Source: Daphnia pulex (lineage: Eukaryota; Arthropoda; Branchiopoda; Diplostraca; Daphniidae). Taken from it: a stretch of DNA of 64,000 bases. The DNA is taken from positions 8,945,501-9,009,500 of the forward strand of contig NC_060018.1 of NCBI RefSeq assembly GCF_021134715.1, given 5' to 3'. Within the stretch, counting starts at the first letter, position 1. Every line of letters begins with the position of its first letter. Positions 21,127 to 32,920 of this stretch are shown piece by piece. The notes beneath the pieces are model-generated. The model saw nothing but the letters and a program-made list of their open reading frames with translations. It was not told where the DNA came from and ran no database searches. Both the position numbers and the translations under genes were made by a program.

Positions 21127-22160
21127 TAAGATGCATTAGATAAAGAAGAAGAGATGCCGAAAAGAAAAAAAATGAAGATAATTTTGCAAAATAAACACCT
21201 GACTTTATATTTTTTCCTTACTTTGTGTTATTAGGTTATTGCAGGACAGGAGTGTTCTTAATGTCTACCTCCACCACGACGTCTTTTTCCTACACGTCCA
21301 TTGACAACTCTTCCTAGATTTCCACAGTGATCACCTATGGTTAAATTAATTTAAAATTACGAGATTAGAACTTCATTTTCAACCCTATTTTACCTCCACA
21401 CCACCAGGAGTGGGGACCCTTCCAACACCGGCAACTTGGTCTCCACCATCAGCACCAACATGAGCCATTTTTCAAGACGGGCACCAATACCTGTTACACG
21501 AGCAGGAGCAGGGACCCTTCCAACACCGGCAACTTGGTCTCCAACATCAGCACCAACATGTGCCATTTCAACTTCATCCTGGGCTTCACCAGCAGCACCA
21601 AGGCCCCCATCAGCACACATGTGAAATTTCAACGGCTACTTGTGCTTCGGCAACCGCATCAAGGCCACCATCAGCAGCAACACGGGGCATTTCAATATGG
21701 GAAACTGCAACTTGGGCTAAAGCAGCATTGATTCCTGCAGCAGCACCAAGACCACGATTACCAGCACGGACTCAAGAAACAAGGTCTACGGCGACTCTAC
21801 CTGAGAGGTTAATAATGGAAGTATTTACATATGAAAACAATTTTAACTTTTTAGAAACCGTGTTGGGGTGGATCATTCAAGATAATTCCTGCTGCTATGT
21901 TGAGTAAATATTTTTCGGTTGGATTCCCAGCCATGGCTGGTAATGACACCAATCTGCAGCACCAAAAAAAGTTAGAAAATATATTATAGTAAATATTGCA
22001 TATTATATCTATACATACCCCATCAAACGCCCAAGCGTTATGAATTACGATGCAGTTAAAGATGTACTCCCTTAATAGGCTCTTTTTGTAGGCGGCACGA
22101 AAGATCTGTGTAAAACTTCGCTTCGCGATGGTAAGTTATTTTAAAGACAATTATCGGCCG
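21127..22160 (-). pseudogene. Ala/Gly-rich repeat locus, diverged copy B1
   Basis: It is similar over about 1 kb to 1681-2600, with many substitutions and indels, so it is an older duplication than the 20-kb repeat. The 21-residue unit (ADGGLGAAGEAQDEVEM and variants) is visible on the minus strand at 21390-21760, with an upstream GNRGLGAAAGINAALAQVAV segment. A frame break lies near 21620, where the shared ORF changes frame. The glycine-rich tail region is at about 21260-21330. Function unknown. Confidence 0.5.
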
Positions 22161-23990
22161 TCAAGCTTATATAGTGTATTCTTGTGTAATTTGCGATTTA
22201 AAATTTCCCTAAATAGTTTGTGTTTCTTGCCAGATCACGTCAACCTCGGGAGTAAATAACTCTCAAACCCGGCTGGTCTGAATCTTCAGACACATCTCGT
22301 GGTTCAAACTCCCAACCCGAAGCTGATAGTCAAACCTTCCCTTTTTTAAAAGGTTTTTGTTTATTATGACATCGGAACTCTGACTATATGCTTTACGTAG
22401 ACTTTGAAGATGTCTGTTAATCCTTTATATGTAACGTAAAAACTTACCGTGTAAGATCTAAAGGTAATTATTTTAACTGAGTCACGATATGCTTTTATCT
22501 ATCGCAGTCAAATTATTCATAATATACTTATTTTATACAGTTGGCCTATCCTTTGCCTGTCTGATATACACGCAAATGATTCATAGCTAGCCCAGAGGTG
22601 TTCAGAATTAGGAATACATTGCTATTATCTCTCTTGTGTTAAAATTTGAGATAGTTGACCACTTCCTGGGTCTCAGCAGGCGCCAACGCTACAGCTCCCG
22701 CAATCTCCTCGTCACCACTCACATCAGACTCGCCATCCTATGATAAGTCACTGCCCGACAGTACAGTGCACGAAGAAAAGCCAGAATACTTGGTTTTGCA
22801 CGAGACGCAAATATTAAACAAACTACACAACAGGTGCTTGTTTTTATGGCAAAATTTGTGTTTTGACGGCAGTCTCAGCGCAGTGCAATCTAAATTGGTG
22901 AGAAGGAAGCGAAACATAACCAATAAGACAAATTTCTAATAGTGCACCCTAAACCACTTTTCATCCGAGGCATTATGAAATCTGAAATGGTTTCACTTAT
23001 CCTTGGGGTAACATGTCCTTAGGGTGAAGCGGAACGATTTGGTTTCATAACTGCGAACCGCTTCAACAATGCCTTACGTTAAGCAAACCGTTAATTGTTA
23101 AACATTTAAAACCCTGTCCTATTAGGTGTTAGTCGGAGATTCTTTACCATAGTTCCATTGATTGGCCGACTACAGGAAGTAATGTGGTGGGCTGAAGTCG
23201 TCCCCCCCAACCTTCGCCACAGGCCAGCTTTCTTTCACGTTGCCCAAATCATAATTCTCACACAGTTTGAAGCTACATTGCGAATAAAAATCCATACTCG
23301 CTGTCTGTAACAACCAACGCTGTCTCTGTATAGCTTTCCGCAGTTCCGTATGTGCCTCCAATATTCACAAGTGTATTGCAAGTAGCGGTGAGGACCAGAC
23401 GGATATATGGGGAAAATGCTGTTTCCTTTAAAGTTTTCAATGAGCTTTTCAATTAGGTCAACTAAAGTTTAATTTTTGCTCATTGTATTGTTTGATTACA
23501 TTCCATAAACTTAGCTGTGAAGTTAAAAAAAGTGTTATCTCTACTCTACTCGATGAAACCACAACAAATATTTATCACAAGTTGAATCGTTTTCCATTAG
23601 TTTCACATAAGAATACAAGGAATTTCCACTAGAAGGAATCACAAGAGCACGGCAATAAATTTCATTATCAGTTTCAGCCATTTCAACTGTGTTGGGACGA
23701 AAAATTCTAGCTAAGTCAGCCTCATCACCTCACAGTACTACAGGTGGGAGGGAGAGTTCGGCGGTTTGATACGTAGGAGATAAAAAAATTAAATCTAATT
23801 CAAAAATCACATTATAAAAAAATTTAAATTCCACTGTTTAAAAGGGTTTTGATTATCGAAGGTTTCGAACCTACAGTTTAAGAACCAAAAAATTGGTTCC
23901 ACAACTCTGTAGGTATGGAACGTTTGATTTTTTTAACGTTTTTCACCACTTCTTATCATTCAGAGGAATTTATAAGTTAATCCCTTTGGT
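22161..23990. other. Non-coding stretch with unconvincing ORFs
   Basis: It holds a plus ORF at 22655-22939 (Ser/Pro/Thr-rich then Leu/Lys-rich) and a minus ORF at 23170-23361. Neither has a family signature I recognise. It also has AT-rich sequence, and from about 23740 stray copies of the motif attatcgaaggtttc that leads into the array on the right. Present again at 42976-44805. Confidence 0.35.
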
Positions 23991-23994
23991 TTTC

Positions 23995-24365
23995 AAAGGT
24001 ATTTTATGTATTTCCCTTTTCCCTTTTTTTAAAGTTGAAACCTTATATTATCGAAGGTTTCTGATGTAATGATTTTAAGGTATTTTCTGAATATTTTTTT
24101 TAAGTTCAAACCTTCTATTATCTAAGGTTTATGATGGATTGATATTAATGCATTTTCTTTATATTTTTGATTTGTTTTTGTTAAGTTAAAACCTTCCATT
24201 ATCGAAGGTGTCTGATGGAATTATATTAAGGTATTTTATGTATTTTTTCCCATTTTTAAACAAGTTAAAACCTTAAATTATCGAATGTTAATGATGGAAT
24301 GATATTAAGTTATGTTCTTTATACTTAAAAAAATGTAAAACCTTCCATTTCCGAACGTTTAAATA
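23995..24365. repeat. Tandem array of about 95-bp units with an internal palindrome (copy 1)
   Basis: Four to five diverged units, each with a core like AAACCTTCCATTATCGAAGG followed by a spacer such as tgatggaatgatattaaggt and a T-rich run. In each core the flanks AACCTT and AAGGTT pair as a hairpin around ATTATCG. A single extra core is at 23845-23870. The same array is at 44809-45179. Confidence 0.75.
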
Positions 24366-24581
24366 ATAATTAAATATAGTCCTGTAGCAACCATGCTTGC
24401 AGACAACTGTCAATTTTTGTTTGACAGGTGTTACATTATTCCGTTGTTAACATTTCTTCACAACATTTGTCTGTTTATTGTTTAAATTTTACATAGATCC
24501 GAAGTTGTCGTCGTCAATGTTTTCAGGAAAAGAAATCTGTGTAGTTCAGAAAACAATTCTACCCCCGTTAGTGTTGAAAAA

Positions 24582-24850
24582 ATGGATCTTGACAACATCA
24601 TCTTGAAACATGGGGGAAGCATAACTTTCAATCCAGGTAAATAATAGTTAAGGTTTGCTGAGCTGAAATATAAGCTAAATTTTTGTTTATGTTTACAGGA
24701 AAAGATACATTCTTTGTCGCGACAGACATTGTTAGTCTGTACACTAAAAGTTATAGCACAAGAATGCAACGCATCCTCTCTTCCTGGATTCACAATTGTG
24801 TCACTGCTCAAAGTTGCCTGCCGTTTCAAGAAAAGACTCATTTTTTTTAA
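24582..24850 (+). pseudogene. Small two-exon ORF, copy 1, with premature stop
   Basis: Exon 1 is 24582-24636 (MDLDNIILKHGGSITFNP), and exon 2 starts at 24699 after a tttacag acceptor. The intact counterpart in copy 2 has 97 codons. Here a T to A change in the T-run turns TTA into TAA at 24848-24850, after KTHFF, removing the last 32 residues. The family is not recognised. Confidence 0.5.
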
Positions 24851-25079
24851 ATTCCTGATAGTAAGTTTCTACCATCAGCCAAGAAAAGTTCTCCCCGATA
24901 TCCATTTGCTAGAGGTGTTGTGTTTGCTGTTTCATAATCGTCAGATGAGAGTGAATAAATAAGAATGCCTTTACATAATATTTTTGAATGTTGATGTTTA
25001 TTGAAAGACTTGGCTATGACACAACATAAAATCTGATCACAAATAACCCGTCACAGTTACACAGGTCTTAGTTACAACA

Positions 25080-26670
25080 GAAAATTCATTGTTATTTTTT
25101 GGTCTTCTGAAGCCTGGATTTTGTAAGGTAAAATGTGTCCATTATTGAGGTTAGTGGGGTCAACAATAAGGAAAAAATTATCGTGCATCACCTTGAAAGA
25201 TTGTATTTGATAGATACATTTTTTGTTTTAAGTGCTTTATACACAAATAAAAATCTTACAAGATGATACATGATGTTGATTAAGAGGGCACAAGTTTTTT
25301 TTATCTCAACATGCTTTTTTTTCAAAAGAAGCACCGATTCATTACTTCGGTAGATACTTGAGTTAATTTTGAAAGAGAACGAGCTATCAACAGTTGGTAA
25401 TGGAGAAGTTGGTGGGATACACAGAAAACGAACTAGTTCTGCTGAATACGAGAGTCCATTCAACGACATGCATGATCACATTCCAACCACGGTCTAACAG
25501 GAGAGGTAGACAAACGCCATAAGAGCTTTTTGGCTCAGTAGGGTGGGAGGGTTCCATGGCATTTCGCTAGGAGCGCCACGAGCAGTGAAGGGCTAATGCA
25601 AAAAGAAAACAAGAAAATATATCGTGCACCTCAGCATCGCTCAAGCATCTAAGAATGGCGGGTACAGGATTAATACGAACATGAAAATAGTGTTATACAA
25701 AGTTTAAAAAGATTTCGATAGGCTTCAAATCTTGGTTTTATTGAACAGTTGAAAAATTAAAATAGGAATATCACAAATGAAATTGAATACAACATGAATA
25801 ATACAATTGATATAAAAGTGAACATTGAAATCAGTTTTTTTGGCAGTTATTAAATTGGCATGGTTATAATTTGGACATTTTTCGTGACTGATATCTCTGA
25901 CTATTTTTTTTAAAATTTCTTGTACCTTTTTCCACTTTGCCTGAAAAGGAAAGCGAATTACGATATACACGTATATCAGACTAGGGACAAGAATGTGTGG
26001 AAAAACCCACGACAAAGCACGTTGACACCATTTAAAAATAAACCAGATGCTGACAGAATAATAATTAATAATAAAGGCAAGAAGCCTGACAGCACGGTTG
26101 ACAATAACTTGAGCGACCAAGCAGCCAAGCTTGCTGACTGCTGAGGTGCACGATATATTTTTTTGGTCTTTTCGCATAAGCCCTTTTCTGCGCGTGGTTC
26201 TCCTAGCGGAATGCCATGGAACCCTCCCACCCCAGTGAGCTATTCCAGCTGATGCCAGGGATAGCGCGTTTGTCTACTTCTCCTGTTAGACCGTGTTCCA
26301 ACCGTAACCTTAAACTTAAACATAGATCCATTAGCCTTTGTCATTTAATGGCTTATCCACTGTTGGTGTCTGTACCAGAGGGTAAAAGGCACATTAATAA
26401 AATTATTGGTTTATTTAAGAACATATTTAAAATAGTTATATGTTTTCCTTCAAAACGCATACACCATAAAGGAATTAAAGGGCCAAAACATTTAATATAG
26501 CAAGGGTAATGAACCAAGTGGTGCATCTTTGGTATAATTCTTTGATTAAATTGTTTCTTGTAGCTGGTCAAAAGATCGCTAACCAATGAGCCTAGTTTTA
26601 TTATATTAAAGTTCGAAAAACTATCTTGAAAAACTACTCTAGTTAGCTCTTGCAAATAATTAAAGTATTC
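25080..26670 (-). pseudogene. Transposon-type gene, 3' part only, interrupted by a MITE (copy 1)
   Basis: The minus strand from 26655 encodes KMHHLVHYPCYIKCFGPL and PLWCMRFEGKH, a pairing typical of a large family of transposon-derived proteins of invertebrates and fish whose superfamily I cannot name with certainty. After the inserted element at 25488-26295, the tail continues (SLNGLSYSAELVRFL at 25469, then DNFFLIVDPTNLNNGHILPYK near 25150). The 5' part seen in copy 2 (47500-49000) is missing because the large-repeat boundary cuts the gene at 26670. Confidence 0.6.
25481..26302. mobile_element. MITE with 7-bp target duplication TTCCAAC (copy 1)
   Basis: The element proper is 25488-26295 (808 bp). 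Its left end begins CACGGTCTAACAGGAGAGGT and its right end is the matching reverse complement. The 7-bp flanks TTCCAAC are identical; the eighth base differs, so the duplication is 7 bp. Long subterminal inverted repeats (about 150 bp) follow. The interior has a 150-codon minus ORF (25725-26177) rich in hydrophobic residues. A 7-8 bp duplication would fit a P- or hAT-like element; this assignment is tentative. Confidence 0.85.
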
Positions 26671-27133
26671 CGTCGTTGCCTTATTCTATCCGCTTTTTGT
26701 CGTGGTGCAATCCAGTTGCCACCAGTCTTGGGGGAAAGAACAAAAAAAAAAAAAAAGACACCCGTCATATAATAACGGGCTGCGTGCATACATTAACTGC
26801 CCTCGGGGGTGTCTCGTTTATTTCGTGCAGAACACGTTTCCACACTCGTTGCGCCCATTGCCTCATCAAGGACCGCATTTATATTCCAATGACGATTGAA
26901 TCTAGCGAAAAAGAAATGCGAACGTACGTTACATACTAAATTCAGTACAAGTTGTTTTCACCCAATTCTAGATCTAGGTGGATATTCGATGTATTTGACA
27001 TCTTTATTACACGGGGGAAAATATTGGCTTGAGCTCAAGAATTGTTTTTCTTTTGTCTGTGTGCGTATTAAAGGTTATGTGGTAGGTATGGCATCTAAAA
27101 ACACTGAGGAAACCCAACTCAAGGGGGAAGGGG
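26671..27133. other. Junction spacer between the two large repeats
   Basis: The sequence immediately right of the end of copy 1 and left of the F-box stop codon. It includes a run of 15 A bases near 26741 and no recognisable gene. By the tandem model it is the left end of the repeat unit. Confidence 0.5.
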
Positions 27134-29056
27134 TTAAATAGAATCAATTTCGACATTAACCTTCAAAATTTTGAACTGTTGATCGCTCAAGGCTTGCCAA
27201 TCAGGTTGTTTGAGCTTTTGAGATACTTCTACCTGTGTAGACTCGTAGCTCCTTGACGTGGTCTTTAACCAGGTGAAATAGTCCTCGGTCCACTCGAGGC
27301 TACGAGGCCAGTCGGCGCGGAGTAGCAAGGCGTTACGGCGAAGGTAAAGACGATGCAAGCGTTGACAATTGGCTGAGCTGACCAACAGGATCAATGTCGC
27401 AGTTGAAATCCTCTCGCGGATTACCTGTGGGAATTTTTTCTCATTAAAACGATTGACACTGTACATAATTCAATTGATCAAACTATTACCTACTGACAAG
27501 ATAACAACGTCCATGCAAACACGCACTCATCTAAGGAGTTAGGTAAACCTACAAATACTGTCTGGAATGACTTTTAAAAAACGTGCAATCAAGTTTTTCC
27601 ATGACATGCTGGGGGTTTAGTAGCACACAATAAATTATGCGTTACAAGCATTCGGTAAAAATAGACAATTAGACATGGAACGAGTTTACCAGTGTGTTAA
27701 GATTTGGACATTCCCGAACAAGAGTGATCAAGGACATGTCGATCCGATTCTGGAAGCTGTTGGACGTATGGAATCGAGGAAGCCCCAGGTGACCATAAAC
27801 TTTCAGTCGATCGCGGTAGAGATCAACGATGGTCAGAATACTTGACATGGACACCTTTTATGGTGACAATATAAATCAATATACTAATCTGTTTTAATTA
27901 ATAAAAATTTACCTTAGAATAACGGGAATTGTACAATACGGATGATACTGGGGCACGTTCCTGCCAGACAATTTCTCTTTTAGTTTTCCCCATTGATTTC
28001 AAGTGGACTCTTATTGCCGGATTCTTTCGATTCAAATCGCTCCAGGCTTTAGGTTCGATGCTGTAGCAAGATTCAGTGTAGGCGTTCTGAATGATGTGTA
28101 AGTGTTTCAATTTTGTAGAGCTTATGAGCCAAAGCAAATCGGAGCTTAATGTTTGCGGACTGATTCGGAGAGAATGCAGTCGAAGGAAGGCGCCTGGGTG
28201 AAGAAGACGACAAGGAACTTTGGTGCAATTGATAAGTGTCAGTGAATGGAGATTGAGGCATCTAGTGTAACAGACATCGTCCAAGAGATAGAGAGCTTCC
28301 GAACTGTCCAACAGCAGATTGGTCAATTCCAAGCTCGTGAGGCCAGGTAGAAAAGACATAAGATTTTTAAGTGCTTGCAAGAGCTGACCACCAGTACCGT
28401 AAATGGCGTTTTCCGTCCGAAACGCCATATCACAGTTGAAAGTAAACTTGAGTGTATGGATGTTGTCAAGGGAACCTGGGTACCTTTCACTGAATTGGGA
28501 GAGCATATTCATGACCTCAAAGAGATTAAAGAAATTCAACATGGGAGCAAAAATAAGGGTTCGAATATTTTTGGCTGTTTTGTACAAAAATATTTGAGCT
28601 CTGTAGTGGTCTAAAGTATATTGCCAGCCTAAATGGTAGTTAAACCGTCTTCTTGATAAAACACTAAAAAGAAATGAATTAATTAAAAAATTTTGTGCAC
28701 AGTCTATATATTGATTTGTGTTGGTTTACCGATCTTCTAGCACAAAAGTGGACCAGACATATGGCAGATGAAATGCCTGATACCATCTTCTGCACACCAG
28801 AGATCCATAATAACGCTTTTCATTACTCAGATATGAAAAGATTCTTTCAATGACCAAATCAGGCAAATCTGCCCAATTGCCCAAACTTTCATCTTCCACA
28901 TAGTTGTCCTCATTTTCTTCCTCACTTGCAGCTGTTTCATGATCAACATATATACCTTAAGAAAAAGAGAAATAAAATTGTGATTGATTAGTTGATTACT
29001 TAGTTTATGATGTTACCTTTGCCGCGATTATCCTGCTTCCAGACTGCACCAACCAT
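27134..29056 (-). CDS. F-box/LRR protein (FBXO39-like), complete five-exon gene
   Basis: Exons are 29017-29056, 28730-28955, 27913-28663, 27690-27854 and 27134-27424. All splice sites are GT-AG, the phases agree, and the total is 1473 nt (490 aa). The F-box is at about residues 41-81 (NWADLPDLVIERIFSYLSNE, then LVCRRWYQAFHLPYVW). It follows an acidic N-terminus. The rest has leucine-rich-type segments (LTSLELTNLLL, NLHSLTLINC, KLKHLHIIQNAY). F-box proteins bind Skp1 and bring substrates to an SCF ubiquitin ligase; the leucine-rich part would bind the substrate. The closest family I know is FBXO39/FBXO33-like. This is the only recognised gene here with no visible lesion. Confidence 0.88.
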
Positions 29057-29764
29057 AATAGCTGGAGATAGTACTGGGTTGGCTAATTTAGTAATTTACG
29101 GATTAATTCGAATTATTTCACCACAAGATAAACCTTGAGTCCTAATTAAAAATATAAATTCAAAAGCTTACAAATAAGATATATTGAAGGGATCAGCCTA
29201 CGAGTGCAAAAAGTGACTTTATGTTTTGGTGTGTAAACAAATCTTGTTTGTTTTTCTTGTATAAAAGCTCCGTGCCATCTATAAACTTGGGGGGTAACTA
29301 AAACTCGGTGGTCGGGGCGGGGAATGGACAACCTGGTTAGTAATTGTACCGCTAGTTGTGCGTCCTTCAGAAGAGTGGTATACGTTGATATACGCGATGA
29401 CGCAGTAAGAGAAGAGGAGCAGGGGAAACGAAGTTGCGGCACCATTTTTAAAGATCATCAGTGCCTGATATTTATAACTTTGTTTTCCTACAAATTTGAT
29501 AATTTAATTTATTTTATAGCCGAATTTTTGTTAAAGACAAATATTTTTTTAAGTGATTTTATTGAAAAAAAGGACATTCAATAAATTAAGATGCATTAGA
29601 TAAATAAAGAAGAGTTGCCAAAAAGAAAAAAAGATGAAGATAATTTTGCAAATTAAACACCTGAAATTAAAAGATAGCTTAGTTGAAGGATTCCTATTCC
29701 TACTAATTTATCTTTTTCCTTAATTTGTGTTATTAGGTTTTCCTTACACAGAACAGGAGTTGAC
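29057..29764. other. Upstream flank of F-box gene, copy 2
   Basis: Same content as 1151-1858, with no difference seen by eye. No gene recognised. Confidence 0.4.
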
Positions 29765-30631
29765 TTAAACTCTACCTCCACAACCACGGCCTTTTTCTAC
29801 ACATCCATTGGCAACTCGTCTTCCTCCATTTCCACGGTGACCACCTATTGCAACCAATTAATTTAAAATTACAGAACTTCATTTCTAACCCTTTTTACCT
29901 CTACCACCAACAGGAACCAACACCGGCAACTTGGTCTCCACCATCAGCACCAACATGAGCCATTTTTCAAGACGGGCACCAATACCTCTAACACGAGCAG
30001 GAGCAGGGACCCTTCCAACACCGGCCACTTGGTCTCCAACATCAGCACCAACATGGATCATTTCAACTTCATCCTGGGCTTCACCAGCAGCACCAAGGCC
30101 ACCATCAGCAGCAATATTTGCCATTTCAACGGCTACTTGGGCTTCAGCAACCGCATCAAGGCCACCATCAGCAGCAGCACGGGGCATTTCAATATGGGGG
30201 TTGGTGTAATTCATTCAAGATAATTCATGCTGCTATGTTGAGTAAAGTCTCCCGGTTGGGTCCCCAGCCATGGCTGGTAATGACACCAATCTGCAGCACC
30301 AAAACAATTAGAAAATAATTTCTAGTAAATATTGCATATTATATCTATACATACCCCATCAAACGCCCAAGCGTTTTGAATTACGATGCAGTTAACGATA
30401 TACTCCCTTGATAGGCTCTTGTTGTAAGCGACAAGAAAGACTATGTGTAAAACTGCTTGCACTTCGCGATGGCAAGCTATTTTAAAGACGAAGTTATCGG
30501 CCGTTAAGCTTGTTGAGAAAGCCACTCTAACCCTTACAGTTTGCCTTGATTCTCCAACCATCGACCGAGCTTTACGTATTTCGAACTTAGATAAAACCAT
30601 TTTTCTAACATTGAATGGCAATTTCAGCTAA
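29765..30631 (-). pseudogene. Ala/Gly-rich repeat locus, copy A2
   Basis: Equivalent of 1859-2725. It differs at 30361, where the first exon keeps the Trp codon (TGG) that is TGA in copy A1. The rest of the exon chain and the 21-residue repeats are the same. I do not recognise the family, and the middle piece still contains stops between exon-like parts, so coding status is doubtful. Confidence 0.5.
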
Positions 30632-31112
30632 AAACATGCAAAACAACCACATACGAATCAAGCAGCACAGACGAAACTAAGTAAAGACGAAACTAGAAGA
30701 CGATATTTTTCGATCTTTTTTTCATAAAGCCAAAATGGCGATGTTAACGAGAACCGGATTAAATTAATTATTTTCTCTAGTAAATAGAGTAATTAAGTAA
30801 TTGTTCTTTTATTAAAAAACCTTCCTTTGGTTCCTCTATTCTTTTTTCAATTGCACGATTAGAAATAACATACATTTTTTCGGGTTTCCGACGTACCGGC
30901 CCACGTCTTTCCGGCCCTTCCGTTCCGGCCCAATTTTTTTTTACTGATCGGCCGGAATGGGTTCCATTCCGGCCCTATTAAATGTAAACAATTCCGGTCC
31001 ACTGATATTATTTGTATTAATTGCTTATTTACATTAGACATAGACAATATAAATTTTTTTGAACGAATATTGTTGTTAAGGGCATAGGTGTAGTAAATGG
31101 ATATAAAGTCGA
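30632..31112. repeat. Intergenic stretch with CCGGCCC motifs, copy 2
   Basis: Equivalent of 2726-3207. It has one T fewer in the run near 31055, which shifts the offset from 27906 to 27905. Confidence 0.5.
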
Positions 31113-31655
31113 TTAGGTCGTCGTGGAGTGAATCGACAGAGTCATAATAACCTTGATCGAAATGTTTCCATAGCGCAAATAATGACGACGTGACGGAAAG
31201 CGAGTTTTTTTATAGGTTCCTAATTCGTGGTTGTCAAGAAGGAAGCAAGTAAAAGGCACTCGGTCTGCTTCAACCCAGAGGAGTTCAAGCAGTAGATATA
31301 GGTTTAGATGGGGTCTTTTCGCCATTCTTTTTAGTCTAGCATGATAGCCCTCGACAGGACTATTAGTTCTAATGGTCACATTGAAAGATGACCACATTTT
31401 GGGTTTCCAAATTGAATGCTTGATCCAAAATTTTTCGACATAATTAAAAAGAGCAATCGTAAGAGCTCCTCGGGCTTGAGATTTAAGATTGTTAAAGGAG
31501 CTTCTAATGAAACGATGGGGCAATAAATTTAAAGACATTAGTTTCCTACAAAGCCCACGTATTTTAGGGTTGGTCCAATACAATTTAGACAAACCAAGCT
31601 TCTGAATCTTCCTGAAAATCGCTTGATAAAAATGGAAGCAACAACCATGAATTTC
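31113..31655 (-). pseudogene. MULE-type transposase, C-terminal remnant (copy 2)
   Basis: Same open frame as 3208-3750, with the FHFYQAIFRKIQ and TNSPVEGYHARLKR motifs. The DDE half is missing as in copy 1, so the truncation predates the large duplication. Confidence 0.75.
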
Positions 31656-31665
31656 AATTTAGAGT

Positions 31666-31724
31666 TTCAAAACAGAGACAGTTATTTCAAAACAGAGACA
31701 GTTATTTCAAAACAGAGACAGTTA
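31666..31724 (+). repeat. Three tandem 20-bp repeats, copy 2
   Basis: Same three units as at 3761-3819. Confidence 0.95.
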
Positions 31725-31744
31725 CCAGATTTACTTTGGTAGGA

Positions 31745-32145
31745 GTGGTAAGGAAACCTCCCACACAAGTATTCTTTGAAACAATGGTTTCGACTGGGGA
31801 TAGGCAATATATATCCCAACATACATCCCCATGATAGCCATTGGGGCCAGCAATTTCCAAAATTTCAAAATGGACATTTGTATTATCAAGACTGATTGTC
31901 TTTGCCTTCAAACTCTCTGAAAAAAAAGACAACATTAAAAGTATAAATTGTATAGGGGAGATGACATTTTATTTACCTGCAACAGTATTTTCCTGATTTT
32001 CTGAGAATTTTCCTTGGATCAAACGGAGAACCAGACTAGACTTGCCCACTTTAGACTCACCAAAAAGCAACAGTTTTAGGAGATAGTCCTTTTTTACACA
32101 ATTAGTTTGTTCAGCGCCCAACCTAATTGTCAACGTTTCCTGGAT
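31745..32145 (-). pseudogene. Rab5-like small GTPase remnant (copy 2)
   Basis: Same two exons as at 3840-4240, with P-loop GESKVGKSS and the altered switch II (AGPNG). Amino-acid differences from copy 1 include Ser for Cys in KTISLDN and Lys for Asn further on, as expected of unconstrained drift or allelic variation. Confidence 0.7.
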
Positions 32146-32255
32146 CGTCCAGAGCAGTGATGTTCGGCCTGGATAAAGCGATCTTGCTGTAATGCTATCA
32201 GCTCATCGGCGGGCTTATGACGGAGGAGGGAGTCCAAACATCCGGCGGCGGCCGA

Positions 32256-32920
32256 TCATGCCTTTCCTTCCGGATGTGACATCACCGACAGCAGAGTGAC
32301 AACGATGTACTTCTGAATTAAGTCTCTAATTTTGTTTCCGGCAAGAGTAATGATTCCTTTTAGTTCCTGCAGCGTCTCTTCTTCGATGTTCCCATAATCC
32401 ATCGTCGTTAACAAATTTTTATTTTTTTTTCTTCGGGGAGAAGCGGGAAATATTTGGGAATCGCTCCTATTTGAAATAGTTTTAACGCCATCTTCATGTG
32501 CGCTTTAACTTTTGCCTCCATTTTCGTTGCTGCCTTCTCCTCCTCCACGAAAACTGAAATCAGTTTTGGAAATTTATTATTTAAATTAATTAATTAGTTA
32601 TGTAATTAATTAATTAATTCCTTACCACTTCCATTGGTGCGTACTTCAAGTATGCAAGTATAACATCTAGAATGTTTTTTTGGAGTAATGTCGCATATCA
32701 GATTCGGGAAAATTTCTGCCAGTTCAAAGACTACCACTTGTGGATGGTAGTTGCCAATTTTAGATAATCCCTTTGCAATCATTTTTTGGAAATCCACAAA
32801 ATTTGCTCCCGGTAGGAAACTCCTAAAAATTATTCAAATAAAAAATGATTATTTGAATAATTTGCAAAAAAGAACTTTAGTCTTACCATGTCATATATCC
32901 TTTTACACAAAGTTTGTTTA
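32256..32920 (-). CDS. Unrecognised exon chain beside the solo LTR (copy 2)
   Basis: Equivalent of 4351-5015, with the exon-like pieces at 32626-32822 and 32256-32553. Splice sites are unchanged. No family recognised. Confidence 0.35.

Larger units (their letters stand above)
1..26670 (+). repeat. Large direct repeat, copy 1 (left end outside window)
   Basis: Base 1 matches base 27907, and near-identical sequence continues to about 26670, which matches 47485. The offset is 27906 at the start, 27905 after a one-T length change near 3150, 29667 after the deletion junction near 6790, and 20814-20815 from 18954 onward. By eye the first 2.3 kb show no difference, and the first 6.8 kb show roughly 15-20. 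Homology ends abruptly in the stretch taaagtattcc, after which copy 1 runs into the left flank of the copy-2 F-box gene. The repeats are therefore head-to-tail. Confidence 0.93.

Noticed and set aside
23995-24365. Possible CRISPR array, because repeated units with palindromic cores alternate with different spacers
   Set aside because: Units are diverged, spacers are related to each other, the host is a eukaryote, and no cas-like gene is present. It is a tandem repeat.
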